A DNA stretch of 64,000 nt from Shouchella clausii (GTDB lineage Bacteria; Bacillota; Bacilli; Bacillales; Bacillaceae_D): the NCBI RefSeq assembly GCF_002250115.1, contig NZ_CP019985.1, forward strand, positions 310,001 to 374,000, given 5' to 3'. Below, piece after piece: positions 18,397 to 27,481 of the stretch. A model generated the notes under the pieces. It had not been told where the DNA came from and ran no database searches. It worked only from the letters and a program-made list of their open reading frames with translations. Position numbers and translations under genes: made by a program. Each line of letters opens with the position of its first letter. Position 1 is the first letter of the stretch.

Positions 18397-20322
18397 TTAT
18401 TTGTTTACAATGCGATTGTACGTATTAACAGTTAATACATAATAGACTGCATAGATGATAACAAAGAAGACTATAGCCATTAGAATAGGGAAGATAAGAT
18501 TGATTCCAATTAGATTAGAAATAAAGTTGCTAGTAAAGTACAATGTCACACAACTATGCAATATTCCTACGGTTAGTGGCAATCCGAACACAAATAATGA
18601 CTGTCTTTTGATTGATTTACGTATATCCTTTTTATTGACACCGATTTTTCTAAGGATTTCATAGTGTCCTTTCGCCTCATTCGCTTCTGTTAACTGTTTG
18701 AAATAAATGATACTTCCACTTGCCGCTAAAAATACAAGTCCCAAAAAACCAAAAATAAAGAGAGTAATTGCGTTTCCTTCTTTACCTTGCTTATACTCAG
18801 TATAAAATGATGAAGAAACTTGAAAATCGTTTCCAACCAGTTTATTTACTTTCTTTGAAGTGGCTTGTGCCGTTACTTCATTTTCCACTTCATATACTTT
18901 ATAAGTTAATGGAGCCTCTTTTTTGGCTATCTCAGCAAACATTTCGTTACTAACTACGAGAAAGAAATCGGGATAATCGAAAGGTAGCACATTACTTTCA
19001 ACCATATGAACAAATGGCAGTTCGCTGCTTCCTTGAGGCAATTGAATCGTTATATTTTCTCCTTTAAAAACCGACTTCGTATATTCAGTAAACCTTGGCT
19101 GGATTACTGCTGCTTGATTTCTTGATAGTAAGACTGTTTCATCCTTATTTAAAGCATTCGCTGCTTTATTAAATGTACTTTCTGAGATTAATTGCACAGG
19201 ATTTATGTCATAATCCAGTTGAAATGAGAGTATTCCTTTTACCTGAATGACGGGTATGTCTAGTTGGGCTTTTATTGGATGTCGATGATCTGCTTTTATT
19301 ATTCTCTCCACCTGCGAATCAAATTCTGGACCTTTTGACAAATGCGAATAGCTGAACGGAACAACTTCCTCAGCTCTTTTTTCGTTGCTGTAATACCCAC
19401 TGTAAGTTGCACCTAAGAAACAAATCGTTGCAGAACTCAACAATGCAATGACTGTAAAGGTACGTGCATTCCCTCTAATACGAAACAGTAAGCGAGATGT
19501 TTCAATTATTCTAGTTCCTCTGTAATAACGCGACTTATTTTTTTGTGATAATCTTAATAAATAGACCGTTACAGATCGAAAAAATAAATGGGTGCCAATG
19601 ACGAGAGCAACAAAAGCAATACCATAATTTTTCATTAAATATTCCGTAGTAAATTCGTCAGGAAATGGTTTTAATATCAGCCAGTAACTAACGACAAGCA
19701 ATATAACTCCGATAACAGCCGATATAAGTGAAACCTTTGGAATTTGTTCACCTTTTTTCTCATCATAGAATAATTCGATTAATGTAAAACGATAAATCAA
19801 ACGGTAACCTTGAACGGAAGTGAATAAAATAATGACCATAAAGACTATGACTGTTTGGGTAATCGCTAGAATGGAAATACCGAAGTCCACCTCGGCAATT
19901 GAACCCATAAGTTTTATTAAAATCATTGCAAATAATTTGGAAAGTAAGGTTCCAAGAATAATTCCAATAACTATTGCAATGATTCCCATAATCAAATTTT
20001 CATAAAATAACATTTTTGCAATGGTTTTCTTGCGTAAACCAAGTATGGCGTACAATCCGACTTCTTTCTTCCTTTTTCTTGTGAAGAATGAATTGGAGTA
20101 CAAAATAAAGATTGCTACGAATAAAATTAAGATAATTGATGATACCCCAAACATGAAACTCATTGTATCCGACAATTCAATGCTTTCCTGAATTTTTTCG
20201 CTATATTGCAAGGAAGTGAACGTATAATAAATAACCATGCTGAAGACGAGCGTAACAAAATAGACAAAATAATTATTGAAGTTACCTTTAATATTTTTCC
20301 TTGCTAAACTAAATAACGTCAT
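18397..20322 (-). CDS. bceB: BceB-type ABC transporter permease
   Basis: A 641-residue FtsX/BceB-type permease with ten membrane helices: one near the N-terminus (NNYFVYFVTLVFSMVIYY), three more by residue 180, further pairs to about 310, and two at the C-terminus. Between helices 7 and 8 lies a large extracellular domain of about 200 residues (roughly 310-510), the part that binds peptide antibiotics. ATG 20322 is used because GGGGGGTGGAG precedes it; the frame overlaps bceA by 14 nt. BceAB transporters remove bacitracin- or lantibiotic-type peptides from lipid II intermediates and also signal to BceS. The exact peptide is unknown. Confidence 0.85.
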   Translation of the reverse strand: MTLFSLARKNIKGNFNNYFVYFVTLVFSMVIYYTFTSLQYSEKIQESIELSDTMSFMFGVSSIILILFVAIFILYSNSFFTRKRKKEVGLYAILGLRKKTIAKMLFYENLIMGIIAIVIGIILGTLLSKLFAMILIKLMGSIAEVDFGISILAITQTVIVFMVIILFTSVQGYRLIYRFTLIELFYDEKKGEQIPKVSLISAVIGVILLVVSYWLILKPFPDEFTTEYLMKNYGIAFVALVIGTHLFFRSVTVYLLRLSQKNKSRYYRGTRIIETSRLLFRIRGNARTFTVIALLSSATICFLGATYSGYYSNEKRAEEVVPFSYSHLSKGPEFDSQVERIIKADHRHPIKAQLDIPVIQVKGILSFQLDYDINPVQLISESTFNKAANALNKDETVLLSRNQAAVIQPRFTEYTKSVFKGENITIQLPQGSSELPFVHMVESNVLPFDYPDFFLVVSNEMFAEIAKKEAPLTYKVYEVENEVTAQATSKKVNKLVGNDFQVSSSFYTEYKQGKEGNAITLFIFGFLGLVFLAASGSIIYFKQLTEANEAKGHYEILRKIGVNKKDIRKSIKRQSLFVFGLPLTVGILHSCVTLYFTSNFISNLIGINLIFPILMAIVFFVIIYAVYYVLTVNTYNRIVNK

Positions 20323-21076
20323 TTGCTCCACCCCCCAGTGCTGATAGAACATCCAACACCTTGTTGAAAAATTCTTTGCGGGATCTTTTCCCTTTCACAA
20401 GTTCTGTGAAGATTTTACCGTCTTTAATAAATAGGACGCGATTACAATAACTTGCCGCATAAGCATCATGGGTAACCATTAAAATTGTTGCCTTGTCTTG
20501 TTCATTAAGATCCTTTAAACTTTCTAATAAGTCTGTTGCTGATTTCGAATCCAACGCACCTGTTGGTTCATCTGCCAATATTAGGTTTGGCTTTGAAATA
20601 ATCGCGCGTGATGCTGCCGTGCGTTGCTTTTGTCCCCCAGAAATTTGATACGGGTACTTATTTAAAATGTCGCGAATGCCAAACTTATCTGCCACTTCAT
20701 CTGCTCTTCGTTCCAATTCCTTAACGTTCAATTTTGCCAAGGCTAACGGCAAGATAATATTTTCTTTCACAGTTAGAGTATCTAATAAATTATAGTCTTG
20801 GAAAAGGAAACCAAGTTTGTCACGGCGAAAGGCAGATAATTGCTCTTCATTCATCTTTGTCAAATTGATTCCGTCAACCACGATGTCACCAGCAGTCGGC
20901 TCGTCAATTGTTGCCAATATATTTAGTAAAGTTGATTTACCAGCACCCGAGGGACCCATAATACCGACGAATTCACCTTCCATGACGGTTAAGTCTATAT
21001 CCTCCAAAGCTGAAAATACATTTCCCTTTGCACCATAGACTTTTTTTATTTGTTTTGCTTCGACAATAGTTTTCAT
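20309..21076 (-). CDS. bceA: BceA-type ABC transporter ATPase
   Basis: A 255-residue MacB/LolD-type ATPase: Walker A GPSGAGKST (about 41-49), Q-loop FLFQDYN, signature ISGGQKQR, Walker B LILADEPTGALD, switch His in VTHDA. ATG 21076 is chosen because GGAGG stands 8 nt upstream; the in-frame ATG at 21091 overlaps the RBS. It powers the BceB permease encoded immediately downstream. Divergent from bceRS with a BceR-like box in between. Confidence 0.88.
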   Translation of the reverse strand: MKTIVEAKQIKKVYGAKGNVFSALEDIDLTVMEGEFVGIMGPSGAGKSTLLNILATIDEPTAGDIVVDGINLTKMNEEQLSAFRRDKLGFLFQDYNLLDTLTVKENIILPLALAKLNVKELERRADEVADKFGIRDILNKYPYQISGGQKQRTAASRAIISKPNLILADEPTGALDSKSATDLLESLKDLNEQDKATILMVTHDAYAASYCNRVLFIKDGKIFTELVKGKRSRKEFFNKVLDVLSALGGGANDVI

Positions 21077-21169
21077 ATTTAAATCCTCCATTCAGAGTTG
21101 TTTTGTTTTACGTTTTTATTTTACAATAGGTGCCCTTTATATAAACTTACAGCTTGATCTCGTAACCTT

Positions 21170-21182
21170 ACATTTTCGTCAC
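21170..21182 (-). promoter_or_regulatory. Putative BceR binding site upstream of bceA
   Basis: Read on the minus strand the motif is GTGACGAAAATGT, about 95 bp upstream of bceA. It resembles what I recall of the B. subtilis bceA promoter operator (TGACGAAAATGTCA core). Position on the bceA side of the divergent region is as expected for activation by BceR. Comparison is from memory. Confidence 0.45.
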
Positions 21183-21283
21183 ATTGATAAAAAATATGTT
21201 TAAACACGATATTTTCTTTGTATGTTGGTCGATATTCAATTAATATGATGTTAAAGAAGGATGATTGTTTGGAGGGAAGAGGA

Positions 21284-21955
21284 ATGAAAATCATGATTGT
21301 GGAAGATGATTTGACCATTCGTGATATGGTAGGGGAAACATTAGAAAAGTGGGGTTTTGAAACCGTTAAGATCGAAGACTTTGACCAAATCATGCAGGTA
21401 TTTCTTAATCATGATCCTCACCTAGTCATCATGGATATCAATTTGCCATCGTTTGACGGATTTTACTGGTGTAATAAAATCAGAGAAATTTCAAAGGTCC
21501 CTATGATCTTTCTCTCTTCCCGTGATACACCAATGGATATAGTGATGTCGATAAACATGGGAGGAGATGATTATATTCAAAAACCTTTCCATATGGATGT
21601 ATTGATTGCAAAAATTAATGCACTCCTCCGCAGAACGTATTCCTACATGGAAACACAGTCTAAGACAATCGAACATGATGGAATTATATTAAACCTTGAG
21701 AACGGAGAGGCCTTACATGGAGATCGAAAGTCGGAACTCACGAAAACAGAATTTCTTATTTTGAAAATCCTGATGAAAAATAAAGGAACCATCGTCAGTC
21801 GTACGAAAATGATGCGTAGCCTTTGGAAGAATGAAAATTTCGTAGACGAAAATACATTGACGGTTAATATTGCTCGTCTGCGTAAAAAGCTTGCTGAACT
21901 TGGAAAAGAACACTTCATTATGACTAAGAAAGGACAAGGTTATATTATCCAATGA
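21284..21955 (+). CDS. bceR: BceR-type OmpR-family response regulator
   Basis: A 223-residue response regulator: receiver domain with acidic pair Asp8-Asp9, phosphoacceptor Asp51 (LVIMDINLPSFDG), Lys in DYIQKPF, and a C-terminal winged helix (LTKTEFLILKILMKN, ENTLTVNIARLRKKL). ATG 21284 is used because GGAGGGAAGAGG lies directly upstream; the longer frame to 21218 has no RBS. It should activate bceAB when phosphorylated by the kinase encoded next, whose start overlaps its stop by 4 nt. Confidence 0.9.
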   Translation: MKIMIVEDDLTIRDMVGETLEKWGFETVKIEDFDQIMQVFLNHDPHLVIMDINLPSFDGFYWCNKIREISKVPMIFLSSRDTPMDIVMSINMGGDDYIQKPFHMDVLIAKINALLRRTYSYMETQSKTIEHDGIILNLENGEALHGDRKSELTKTEFLILKILMKNKGTIVSRTKMMRSLWKNENFVDENTLTVNIARLRKKLAELGKEHFIMTKKGQGYIIQ

Positions 21956-22977
21956 GTTTCTTTCAATATCTAAAAGATAAACGGAATTTCTTTATATTAA
22001 ACGTGATCATTATGTTCTTTGTTTCTTTGATGACGATTGTGAGCACAGATTCCAGAAACACTGTAAGTAATATCGTATATACCAATGTGGTTATCTTTTT
22101 TATTGTAGCTATATACGTAATCATCGAATACTATTACAATAGAGAATTTTATCGGGAATTAAATGATTTGGTTGAAAGTAATCATGAAGAATTTCTCGCA
22201 ACTCTGCCTAAACCGCGAAACGATGAACAACTGTTATATCTTGAGTTATTAAAAAAAGTAAATAGTGTGCATGGCGATCAATTACAAAAGTTGTATAACG
22301 AAAAAATGGATCATCAAGATTTTATTACATCTTGGATTCATGAAGTCAAGGTTCCGATTGCGGCAGGTCGCTTGCTTATGGAAAACAGTAATGGAAGAAC
22401 TGTTGAATACCTTGTGGACAAGTTTGAAGATGAGTTGGATAGAATCGAAAATTACGTGGAGCAGGCTCTTTATTATTCTCGCATTGATTCTTTTTCCAAA
22501 GATTATTTTATTTCCGAGGTAGTGTTGGATCAAGTTGCTAAAAACAGTGTAAAGAAATTTGCCAAATCTTTTATTAACAAGCAAATTCGTTTTCATATGG
22601 ACAATATTGAACAGGTTGTCCATACCGACAGTAAATGGCTTGGTTTTATTATGGATCAAGTTTTTTCAAATTCTTTAAAATATACAGGTGAAGGCGGGGA
22701 AATCTCCGTACAATTTGAGGAAGATCTAAAAGAAAAGCGGCTACAGATTCAAGATACAGGCATTGGAATTAAGCCAGAGGATATCAGCCGCGTATTTGAA
22801 AAAGGATTTACAGGATCTATTGGGAGAAGTCATGCCAAATCTACCGGTTTAGGTCTCTACCTTGCAAAAGAAATGGCTCTTAAATTAGGACATGACCTTT
22901 CCATTCATTCAGAAGATGGGAAATATACGAAGGTCATCATCCACTTTCCAAAAATCAGAAATTATTATCATCTATAA
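21952..22977 (+). CDS. bceS: BceS-type intramembrane-sensing histidine kinase
   Basis: A 341-residue kinase with two N-terminal membrane helices (about residues 13-30 and 42-60) joined by only about ten residues, so it has no sensor domain outside the cell and must receive its signal through BceAB. DHp domain with phosphoacceptor His130 in SWIHEVKVPIAA; ATPase with N box QVFSNSLKYT, G1 DTGIGI and G2 GLGLYLAKE. Start ATG overlaps the bceR stop. A complete module with bceR and bceAB. Confidence 0.9.
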   Translation: MSFFQYLKDKRNFFILNVIIMFFVSLMTIVSTDSRNTVSNIVYTNVVIFFIVAIYVIIEYYYNREFYRELNDLVESNHEEFLATLPKPRNDEQLLYLELLKKVNSVHGDQLQKLYNEKMDHQDFITSWIHEVKVPIAAGRLLMENSNGRTVEYLVDKFEDELDRIENYVEQALYYSRIDSFSKDYFISEVVLDQVAKNSVKKFAKSFINKQIRFHMDNIEQVVHTDSKWLGFIMDQVFSNSLKYTGEGGEISVQFEEDLKEKRLQIQDTGIGIKPEDISRVFEKGFTGSIGRSHAKSTGLGLYLAKEMALKLGHDLSIHSEDGKYTKVIIHFPKIRNYYHL

Positions 22978-23330
22978 GTATAATGGTGGGGTTAAAGAAA
23001 TTGGTTAATCGGAAAATAGTATCAAATTAAAGGTGTTCAAGTAGAATAATGTTTATCGTAAGGCTTAAGAAATATTAAATAATATAGCCAATAGTAAGTG
23101 AATTAATTGATAAAAAAATAAGTACTTGAAAATAGCTATAACCAGGTTTTTATTATATTTTGATCGATTTTTTCAAAAATTGTTCTATTAATACCACGAT
23201 TTAAAAAACTTTATTTTGTATTATTCATTATTATGTTCGATCAGTTTTTATGTGAATTGTAATAAAATAGAGTTTGACATTTAAAGTATTTCTTGTTTTG
23301 GTCCTTAATATTAAATATTAAAAATGATTC

Positions 23331-23366
23331 TACCTAACTGTTAATATTCAGTTGGGTTATTGTTTT
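23331..23366 (+). terminator. Terminator-like hairpin before the orf8 remnant
   Basis: CCTAACTG and CAGTTGGG pair imperfectly around TTAATATT, followed by TTATTGTTTTTT. It matches the hairpin at 7450-7481 of the first element in place and sequence. The rest of 22978-23458 is AT-rich with no gene; just right of the hairpin the sequence GTTGAAGGTAATGAAAGGGG is shared with the region upstream of orf7 in the first element, but orf7 itself has been deleted. Confidence 0.4.
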
Positions 23367-23464
23367 TTAAAAACTTTTTCTCTGATTTTTGGCATTTTAC
23401 AAAAAAACTTGTTGAAGGTAATGAAAGGGGAAATCATCAAGACGTTTTTTGGAGGAGCATGCAG

Positions 23465-23719
23465 ATGAATGGGATGATTAATACTAATACGGAAATCAAT
23501 GAGCGTGGCTTTTTGCCGTATCCAATCATTTTAGCTGCAAATAAGGGTGAGCTAGAAGCAATGAAAGTAGTTGTTCTACATTATAGAAGCTATATGACAA
23601 GTTTATCCATGCGTAAGCTCCGTGATGAACAAGGAAACACTTATTGAGGCATCGATGAAGATACACGCGAACGCTTACGAGCGAAGCTTATGCAATCTGT
23701 TTTAACTTTCAAAATTTGA
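23465..23719 (+). pseudogene. Orf8-like regulator, nonsense mutation, orf7 deleted
   Basis: Nearly the same as the Orf8 gene at 8027-8281 (ILAANKGELEAMKVVVLHY), with GGAGG upstream of ATG 23465. The Trp codon of NTYWGIDE is TGA here (23645-23647), cutting the protein to 60 residues. The upstream sigma gene is reduced to its last few codons fused to its former leader. Not functional as an Orf7/Orf8 pair. Confidence 0.75.
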
Positions 23720-23808
23720 ATACAGAATGGTTAGGTTTTCCCTTTCATTCATCATATATTTGTTCTTTGACAAAGAAAGCACGGAAGATTACGCCGTGCA
23801 GTATAAGC

Positions 23809-24064
23809 AAAAAATCAGATACGTTCTACTGATGATGAGCCAATTGATTCATACGCCATGACTTTCGTTAGAAACGAGCGATAATCTATGAATCTAATGT
23901 AATCGTGGTGGATTGCTGGCGATAACCCATCAGTTAGGATAATGATACTCCCCTATCGTCATGGTTCGAGCGTTTGAACCGTCGCAAGCTATGAGTAGGG
24001 CTGGAAGAAATACTTGCAGGGGTGAAATTCCCGTGGAGCTGCACCAGCAGCCGTCTGATTTTTT
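23809..24064 (+). ncRNA. Candidate structured RNA in the xis-int leader
   Basis: This non-coding stretch between the orf8 remnant and xis closes on itself: AAAAAATCAGA (23809-23819) pairs perfectly with TCTGATTTTTT (24054-24064). Inside are ACTGATG/CATCAGT (23828-23834 with 23928-23934) enclosing GATTCATA/TATGAATC (23846-23853 with 23887-23894) and a TCGTT/AACGA hairpin (23865-23877). Further on are GGTTC/GAACC (23963-23980), CCCTA/TAGGG (23951-23955 with 23996-24000) and TGCAG/CTGCA (24015-24019 with 24039-24043). The 3' arm ends in a T run that could also terminate transcription. It is more GC-rich than its surroundings and has no open frame. I do not recognise the family; it could be a known class (intron fragment, ribozyme, regulatory RNA) that I cannot place. 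Strand is inferred from the downstream genes. Confidence 0.5.
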
Positions 24065-24236
24065 ATATTCAATTTAGCAAGATAGGTTAAAGTAACTATC
24101 AAGTTATGACATTAAATCCTTTTTATTTTAGTGCAAGAGCCAAATTCACGCAACATATTAGAATTAGTTTTATAGAAGCGATATAATAATAGACAGATAT
24201 CAAATAGCATATCCTAGTCTATGGAAAGGAGTTCAT

Positions 24237-24422
24237 ATGGTTACCGTCACTAAAAAAGACTTGATAGCGCTAGGTTATGGTCCCTCTTTTTCAGCTGATA
24301 TTATTAGAGAGTGTAAAAAATTAATGATATCAAAAGGGCACACGTATTATCAATCTAAAAAGTTAGATCGTGTTCCTAAAGAAGCTGTAGAGGAAGTATT
24401 AGGGATAACTTTAGATGTGTGA
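24237..24422 (+). CDS. DUF3173 / excisionase-like small protein
   Basis: A 61-residue protein (DLIALGYGPSFSADIIREC, then VPKEAVEEVLGI) of the DUF3173 type found directly upstream of Tn916-like integrases, where it takes the place of the excisionase Xis. GGAAAGGAG lies 5 nt upstream of the ATG. It ends 38 bp before the integrase ATG. Probably directs the integrase to excision; the DNA-binding role is inferred from context. Confidence 0.7.
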   Translation: MVTVTKKDLIALGYGPSFSADIIRECKKLMISKGHTYYQSKKLDRVPKEAVEEVLGITLDV

Positions 24423-24460
24423 TTTGTACTTCTTGCACTAATTGCGTAAGGAGTGAAATC

Positions 24461-25672
24461 ATGACTAAAGATATCGTCAAAAAAGCAAAGAACGGAACTT
24501 ATTATTTTAGGGCAAATTTAGGATATCACCCCATCACTGGCAAGCAAATTCAGAAGTACCGCAGTGGTTTTAAAACTAAAAAAGAAGCAAGGGAAGAATA
24601 TTCAAGGTTACTACTTACAAAACCAGATGCACTAGAAGAAAAGCAAGATGACGTTTTATTCCAACATTTTATTGAAGATATTTTCTTACCTTGGTATAAA
24701 ACACAAGTAAAAAGAAGAACGTACGATAATCGATTACCGACTGTAAGAAAACATTTCACTTTTTTTAATAACTTAATCACAACGGAAATTACCCCGATCC
24801 ATGTTCAAAAATGGCAATTAGCATTATCTAAAAAGAAGTATCGTTCTTCTTATATTAGAAATGTTCAAGGGTTGTTTTCTATGGCAATGGATCGAGCTGT
24901 TGTTTTAGGACTAGCTGAAAATAATCCATCGAAAATTGTAGGTAATGTGAAGAAAACAAAGACCAAAATAGACTTTTGGACAAAAGAAGAATTTGAAAAG
25001 GTCATCTCTCTTTTCTATAAAGAAGATTATTATCAACATTTTTTATTTATTTCATTGTGGTTTTTATTTATGACAGGCATGCGAATTGGAGAAGCCACTG
25101 CGATTCAATGGGAAGATATTGACTTTGACAAAGGTCTGTTATCTATCGATAAAACACTTTACTATAAGAATTTGGATAACTATTCTTTTGTAGAACCAAA
25201 AACAAAGGCTAGTGTTCGTCATATTGCATTAGATGGAGATACACTAACGTTACTCAGCGAATGGAAGGACGTGCAGCAATCTGTCGTTCAAACCAATTTT
25301 GTAATGAGCTATAATGGTATCCCCACACAAAAGCATACGTTAGCGAATGCCATTACACGTTTTTCAAAAAAAGCTGGGGTTCATCGAATTAGATTACATG
25401 CTTTAAGACATTCTCACGCTTCTTTGCTTATTAGTATGGGCGAAAACCCATTAATCATTAAAGACCGCCTAGGACATGAAGATATTGAAACGACACTTGG
25501 CACCTACGGACATTTGTATCCTAACAGTAACTTTGAAGTAGCCCATAAATTAGAAGGTATTATGTCTTACCAAACAGCAACAGAAAATGAAGATACTTCA
25601 CCCAAGAATCAATTCACTGCTCGTTACCTGCGTAAAGGTTTAAAAACAAATAATGCAATAACAATGCAATGA
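24461..25672 (+). CDS. int: Tn916-family tyrosine integrase
   Basis: A 403-residue site-specific recombinase: AP2-like arm-binding domain (about 1-60, GTYYFRANLGYHPITG), SAM-like core-binding domain (about 65-165), and catalytic domain with Arg in TGMRIGEA, HALRHSHASLL (HxxR), GHEDIETTL and the Tyr nucleophile in LGTYGHLYPNS. ATG 24461 is chosen because AAGGAG stands 8 nt upstream; the track to 24419 would overlap the previous gene. It ends 56 bp from the guaA stop, so the att site is adjacent. Full length and all catalytic residues are present. Confidence 0.9.
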   Translation: MTKDIVKKAKNGTYYFRANLGYHPITGKQIQKYRSGFKTKKEAREEYSRLLLTKPDALEEKQDDVLFQHFIEDIFLPWYKTQVKRRTYDNRLPTVRKHFTFFNNLITTEITPIHVQKWQLALSKKKYRSSYIRNVQGLFSMAMDRAVVLGLAENNPSKIVGNVKKTKTKIDFWTKEEFEKVISLFYKEDYYQHFLFISLWFLFMTGMRIGEATAIQWEDIDFDKGLLSIDKTLYYKNLDNYSFVEPKTKASVRHIALDGDTLTLLSEWKDVQQSVVQTNFVMSYNGIPTQKHTLANAITRFSKKAGVHRIRLHALRHSHASLLISMGENPLIIKDRLGHEDIETTLGTYGHLYPNSNFEVAHKLEGIMSYQTATENEDTSPKNQFTARYLRKGLKTNNAITMQ

Positions 25673-25684
25673 AAATAGAGTAAA

Positions 25685-25720
25685 GAGCCGAAACCCTTAT
25701 AAACAAAGGGGTTTCAGCTC
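25685..25720 (+). terminator. Integrase terminator
   Basis: GAGCCGAAACCCTT pairs with AAGGGGTTTCAGCTC around ATAAACA, 13 nt after the integrase stop. Identical in design to 9217-9252. It also separates the element from convergent guaA. Confidence 0.7.
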
Positions 25721-25727
25721 TCCGACA

Positions 25728-25742
25728 ACTACTCCCACTCAA
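25728..25742. repeat. Right att site at the guaA 3' end
   Basis: ACTACTCCCACTCAA contains the last codons of guaA (Glu-Trp-Glu-stop on the minus strand). The same 15 bases recur at 9260-9274. The 3' end of guaA is a known integration hot spot for genomic islands and conjugative elements; insertion here restores the guaA C-terminus. Confidence 0.8.
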
Positions 25743-27276
25743 TCGTAGAAGGTGGCTTGCTCGTAATGTCGTACACAATCCGGTTGACGTGTTCGACTTC
25801 GTTGACGATCCGGGTGGAGATGATTTCCAGCACGTCCCATGGAATGCGCGCCCAATCGGACGTCATGCCGTCAATCGAGGTAACGGCGCGGATGCCGACT
25901 GTGTAATCGTATGTGCGTGTGTCGCCCATAACGCCAACGCTTCGCATATTCGGCAATGCCGTAAAGTATTGCCAAATTTCGCGGTCAAGCCCGGCTTTTT
26001 TGATTTCTTCACGCAAGATTGCGTCTGATTCACGGACAATTTTTAGCTTCTCATCGGTAATTTCGCCAAGGACGCGAATGCCAAGGCCTGGGCCAGGGAA
26101 TGGTTGGCGCCATACAATCTCATCTGGAATGCCAAGTTCTGTGCCAAGAGCGCGCACTTCGTCTTTAAATAGCGCGTTGAGTGGCTCAATTAATTCAAAA
26201 GCCATGTCTTCTGGCAAACCGCCTACATTATGGTGCGATTTAATCGTTTGGGCCGTGTCTGTTCCTGACTCAATGATGTCGGTATAAAGTGTTCCTTGAG
26301 CGAGGAAGTCCATTTTCTTATCTTTTAGTTTTGCCGCTTCTTCATCAAAGACGTAAATAAATTCGTTGCCGATAATTTTCCGTTTCTGTTCTGGATCGGT
26401 AACGCCTTTTAATTTAGTCAAGAACCGTTCTGATGCGTCAATTTTGATGACATTCATGTTAAAGCCTTGGCTGAATGTTTCCATGACGCTTTCTGCTTCT
26501 CCTTTGCGAAGCAAGCCATGGTCAATGAACATGCATGTCAATTGATCGCCAATGGCTTTATGGATGAGCACCGCTACTACGGAGGAGTCAACACCACCGC
26601 TTAATGCGCACAACACGTGGCGGTCCCCTACTTGTTCGCGGATTTTCTTGATTTCCTCTTCAATGAAGTTTTCCATTGACCAATCGCCTTTAGCGCCGCA
26701 AATGTCAAACGCAAAATTTTTCAAAAGGTCATTGCCAAATTCGGAATGCCGCACTTCGGGATGAAACTGCACGCCGTACAAGTTGCGGGACTCATCGCTC
26801 ATAGCTGCAACTGGGCAGGAAGGATTGGAAGCGTCGACGGTAAAGCCCTCTGGAGGAGCCACAATTTTGTCGCCATGGCTCATCCAAACGGTTTGCTCAA
26901 TGGGCAAGCCTTTAAAGAGCGACGATTGGTTTTCCACATTTAATAACGCTTTTCCGTATTCACGATGGGAAGCCTTGTCGACTTTGCCGCCAAAGTGATG
27001 TGTCATTAATTGGACGCCATAACAAATCCCTAAAATCGGAATGCCTAAATCATAAATGGCAGGGTCGCATTTAGGGGAACCTTCTGCATACGCGCTGTTA
27101 GGCCCGCCTGAAAAGATAATGCCGATTGGGTTCATTTCTTTTAATTCATCCGCCGTCAGTTTGTGTGAATGCAGTTCGCTATACACACCGAGGTCGCGGA
27201 TCCGTCTTGTGATCAGTTGATTGTATTGCCCACCAAAGTCAAGGACAACAATCGTTTCATGATTCGTTACTTGCAT
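25729..27276 (-). CDS. guaA: GMP synthase (glutamine-hydrolysing)
   Basis: A 515-residue GMP synthase converting XMP, ATP and glutamine to GMP in purine synthesis. N-terminal class I glutamine amidotransferase with nucleophile Cys85 (GICYGVQLM) and the His/Glu of [11 protein letters not shown]; then ATP pyrophosphatase domain with P-loop SGGVDSS, and the C-terminal dimerisation domain ending PPSTIEWE. Length and end are normal, so the element insertion did not damage it. Base composition rises in GC here compared with the island. A promoter is visible upstream. Confidence 0.97.
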   Translation of the reverse strand: MQVTNHETIVVLDFGGQYNQLITRRIRDLGVYSELHSHKLTADELKEMNPIGIIFSGGPNSAYAEGSPKCDPAIYDLGIPILGICYGVQLMTHHFGGKVDKASHREYGKALLNVENQSSLFKGLPIEQTVWMSHGDKIVAPPEGFTVDASNPSCPVAAMSDESRNLYGVQFHPEVRHSEFGNDLLKNFAFDICGAKGDWSMENFIEEEIKKIREQVGDRHVLCALSGGVDSSVVAVLIHKAIGDQLTCMFIDHGLLRKGEAESVMETFSQGFNMNVIKIDASERFLTKLKGVTDPEQKRKIIGNEFIYVFDEEAAKLKDKKMDFLAQGTLYTDIIESGTDTAQTIKSHHNVGGLPEDMAFELIEPLNALFKDEVRALGTELGIPDEIVWRQPFPGPGLGIRVLGEITDEKLKIVRESDAILREEIKKAGLDREIWQYFTALPNMRSVGVMGDTRTYDYTVGIRAVTSIDGMTSDWARIPWDVLEIISTRIVNEVEHVNRIVYDITSKPPSTIEWE

Positions 27277-27451
27277 GCAGCTTCACCCTTTGCTAAAGAA
27301 ATTCTATATAGGAAAAAAAGTCAATCGCTATCGCAAATAAAACGGCTACAAGAGCAATCGCCCCTCGGCATTGCCTTTGCAGCCATATAAATGAATGCTC
27401 TCCCCTTTGTTTCGGGATCACGCATTTCTTTATGCAGCTTATACGCCAATA

Positions 27452-27481
27452 ATCATAACAAGCCTGCTTGAATGCGGTCAA
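27452..27481 (-). promoter_or_regulatory. Putative sigma-A promoter of guaA
   Basis: On the minus strand TTGACC (27476-27481) and TATGAT (27452-27457) with an 18-nt spacer; the -35 box overlaps the yebA stop codon. It would leave a leader of about 170 nt. I looked for a purine riboswitch core in the leader and do not see one; a run of seven Ts near 27314-27320 is the only notable signal. Confidence 0.45.

Larger units (their letters stand above)
9260..25742. mobile_element. Second integrative element at guaA, about 16.5 kb
   Basis: Bounded by 15-bp direct repeats (9260-9274, 25728-25742). Contents: a truncated foreign integrase, DUF418, YqeB-like and TetR genes, IS21 inserted at the end of an IS1182 copy, a BceRS-BceAB module, an orf8 remnant, a structured RNA candidate, xis and int. 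It has no relaxase, coupling protein or channel genes, so it is a mobilisable or decayed relative of Tn916-type elements. The intact xis and int suggest it could still excise, alone or together with the left element. Confidence 0.7.

Noticed and set aside
27277..27451. Purine riboswitch in the guaA leader
   Set aside because: The conserved loop and junction sequences of purine riboswitches are not present.
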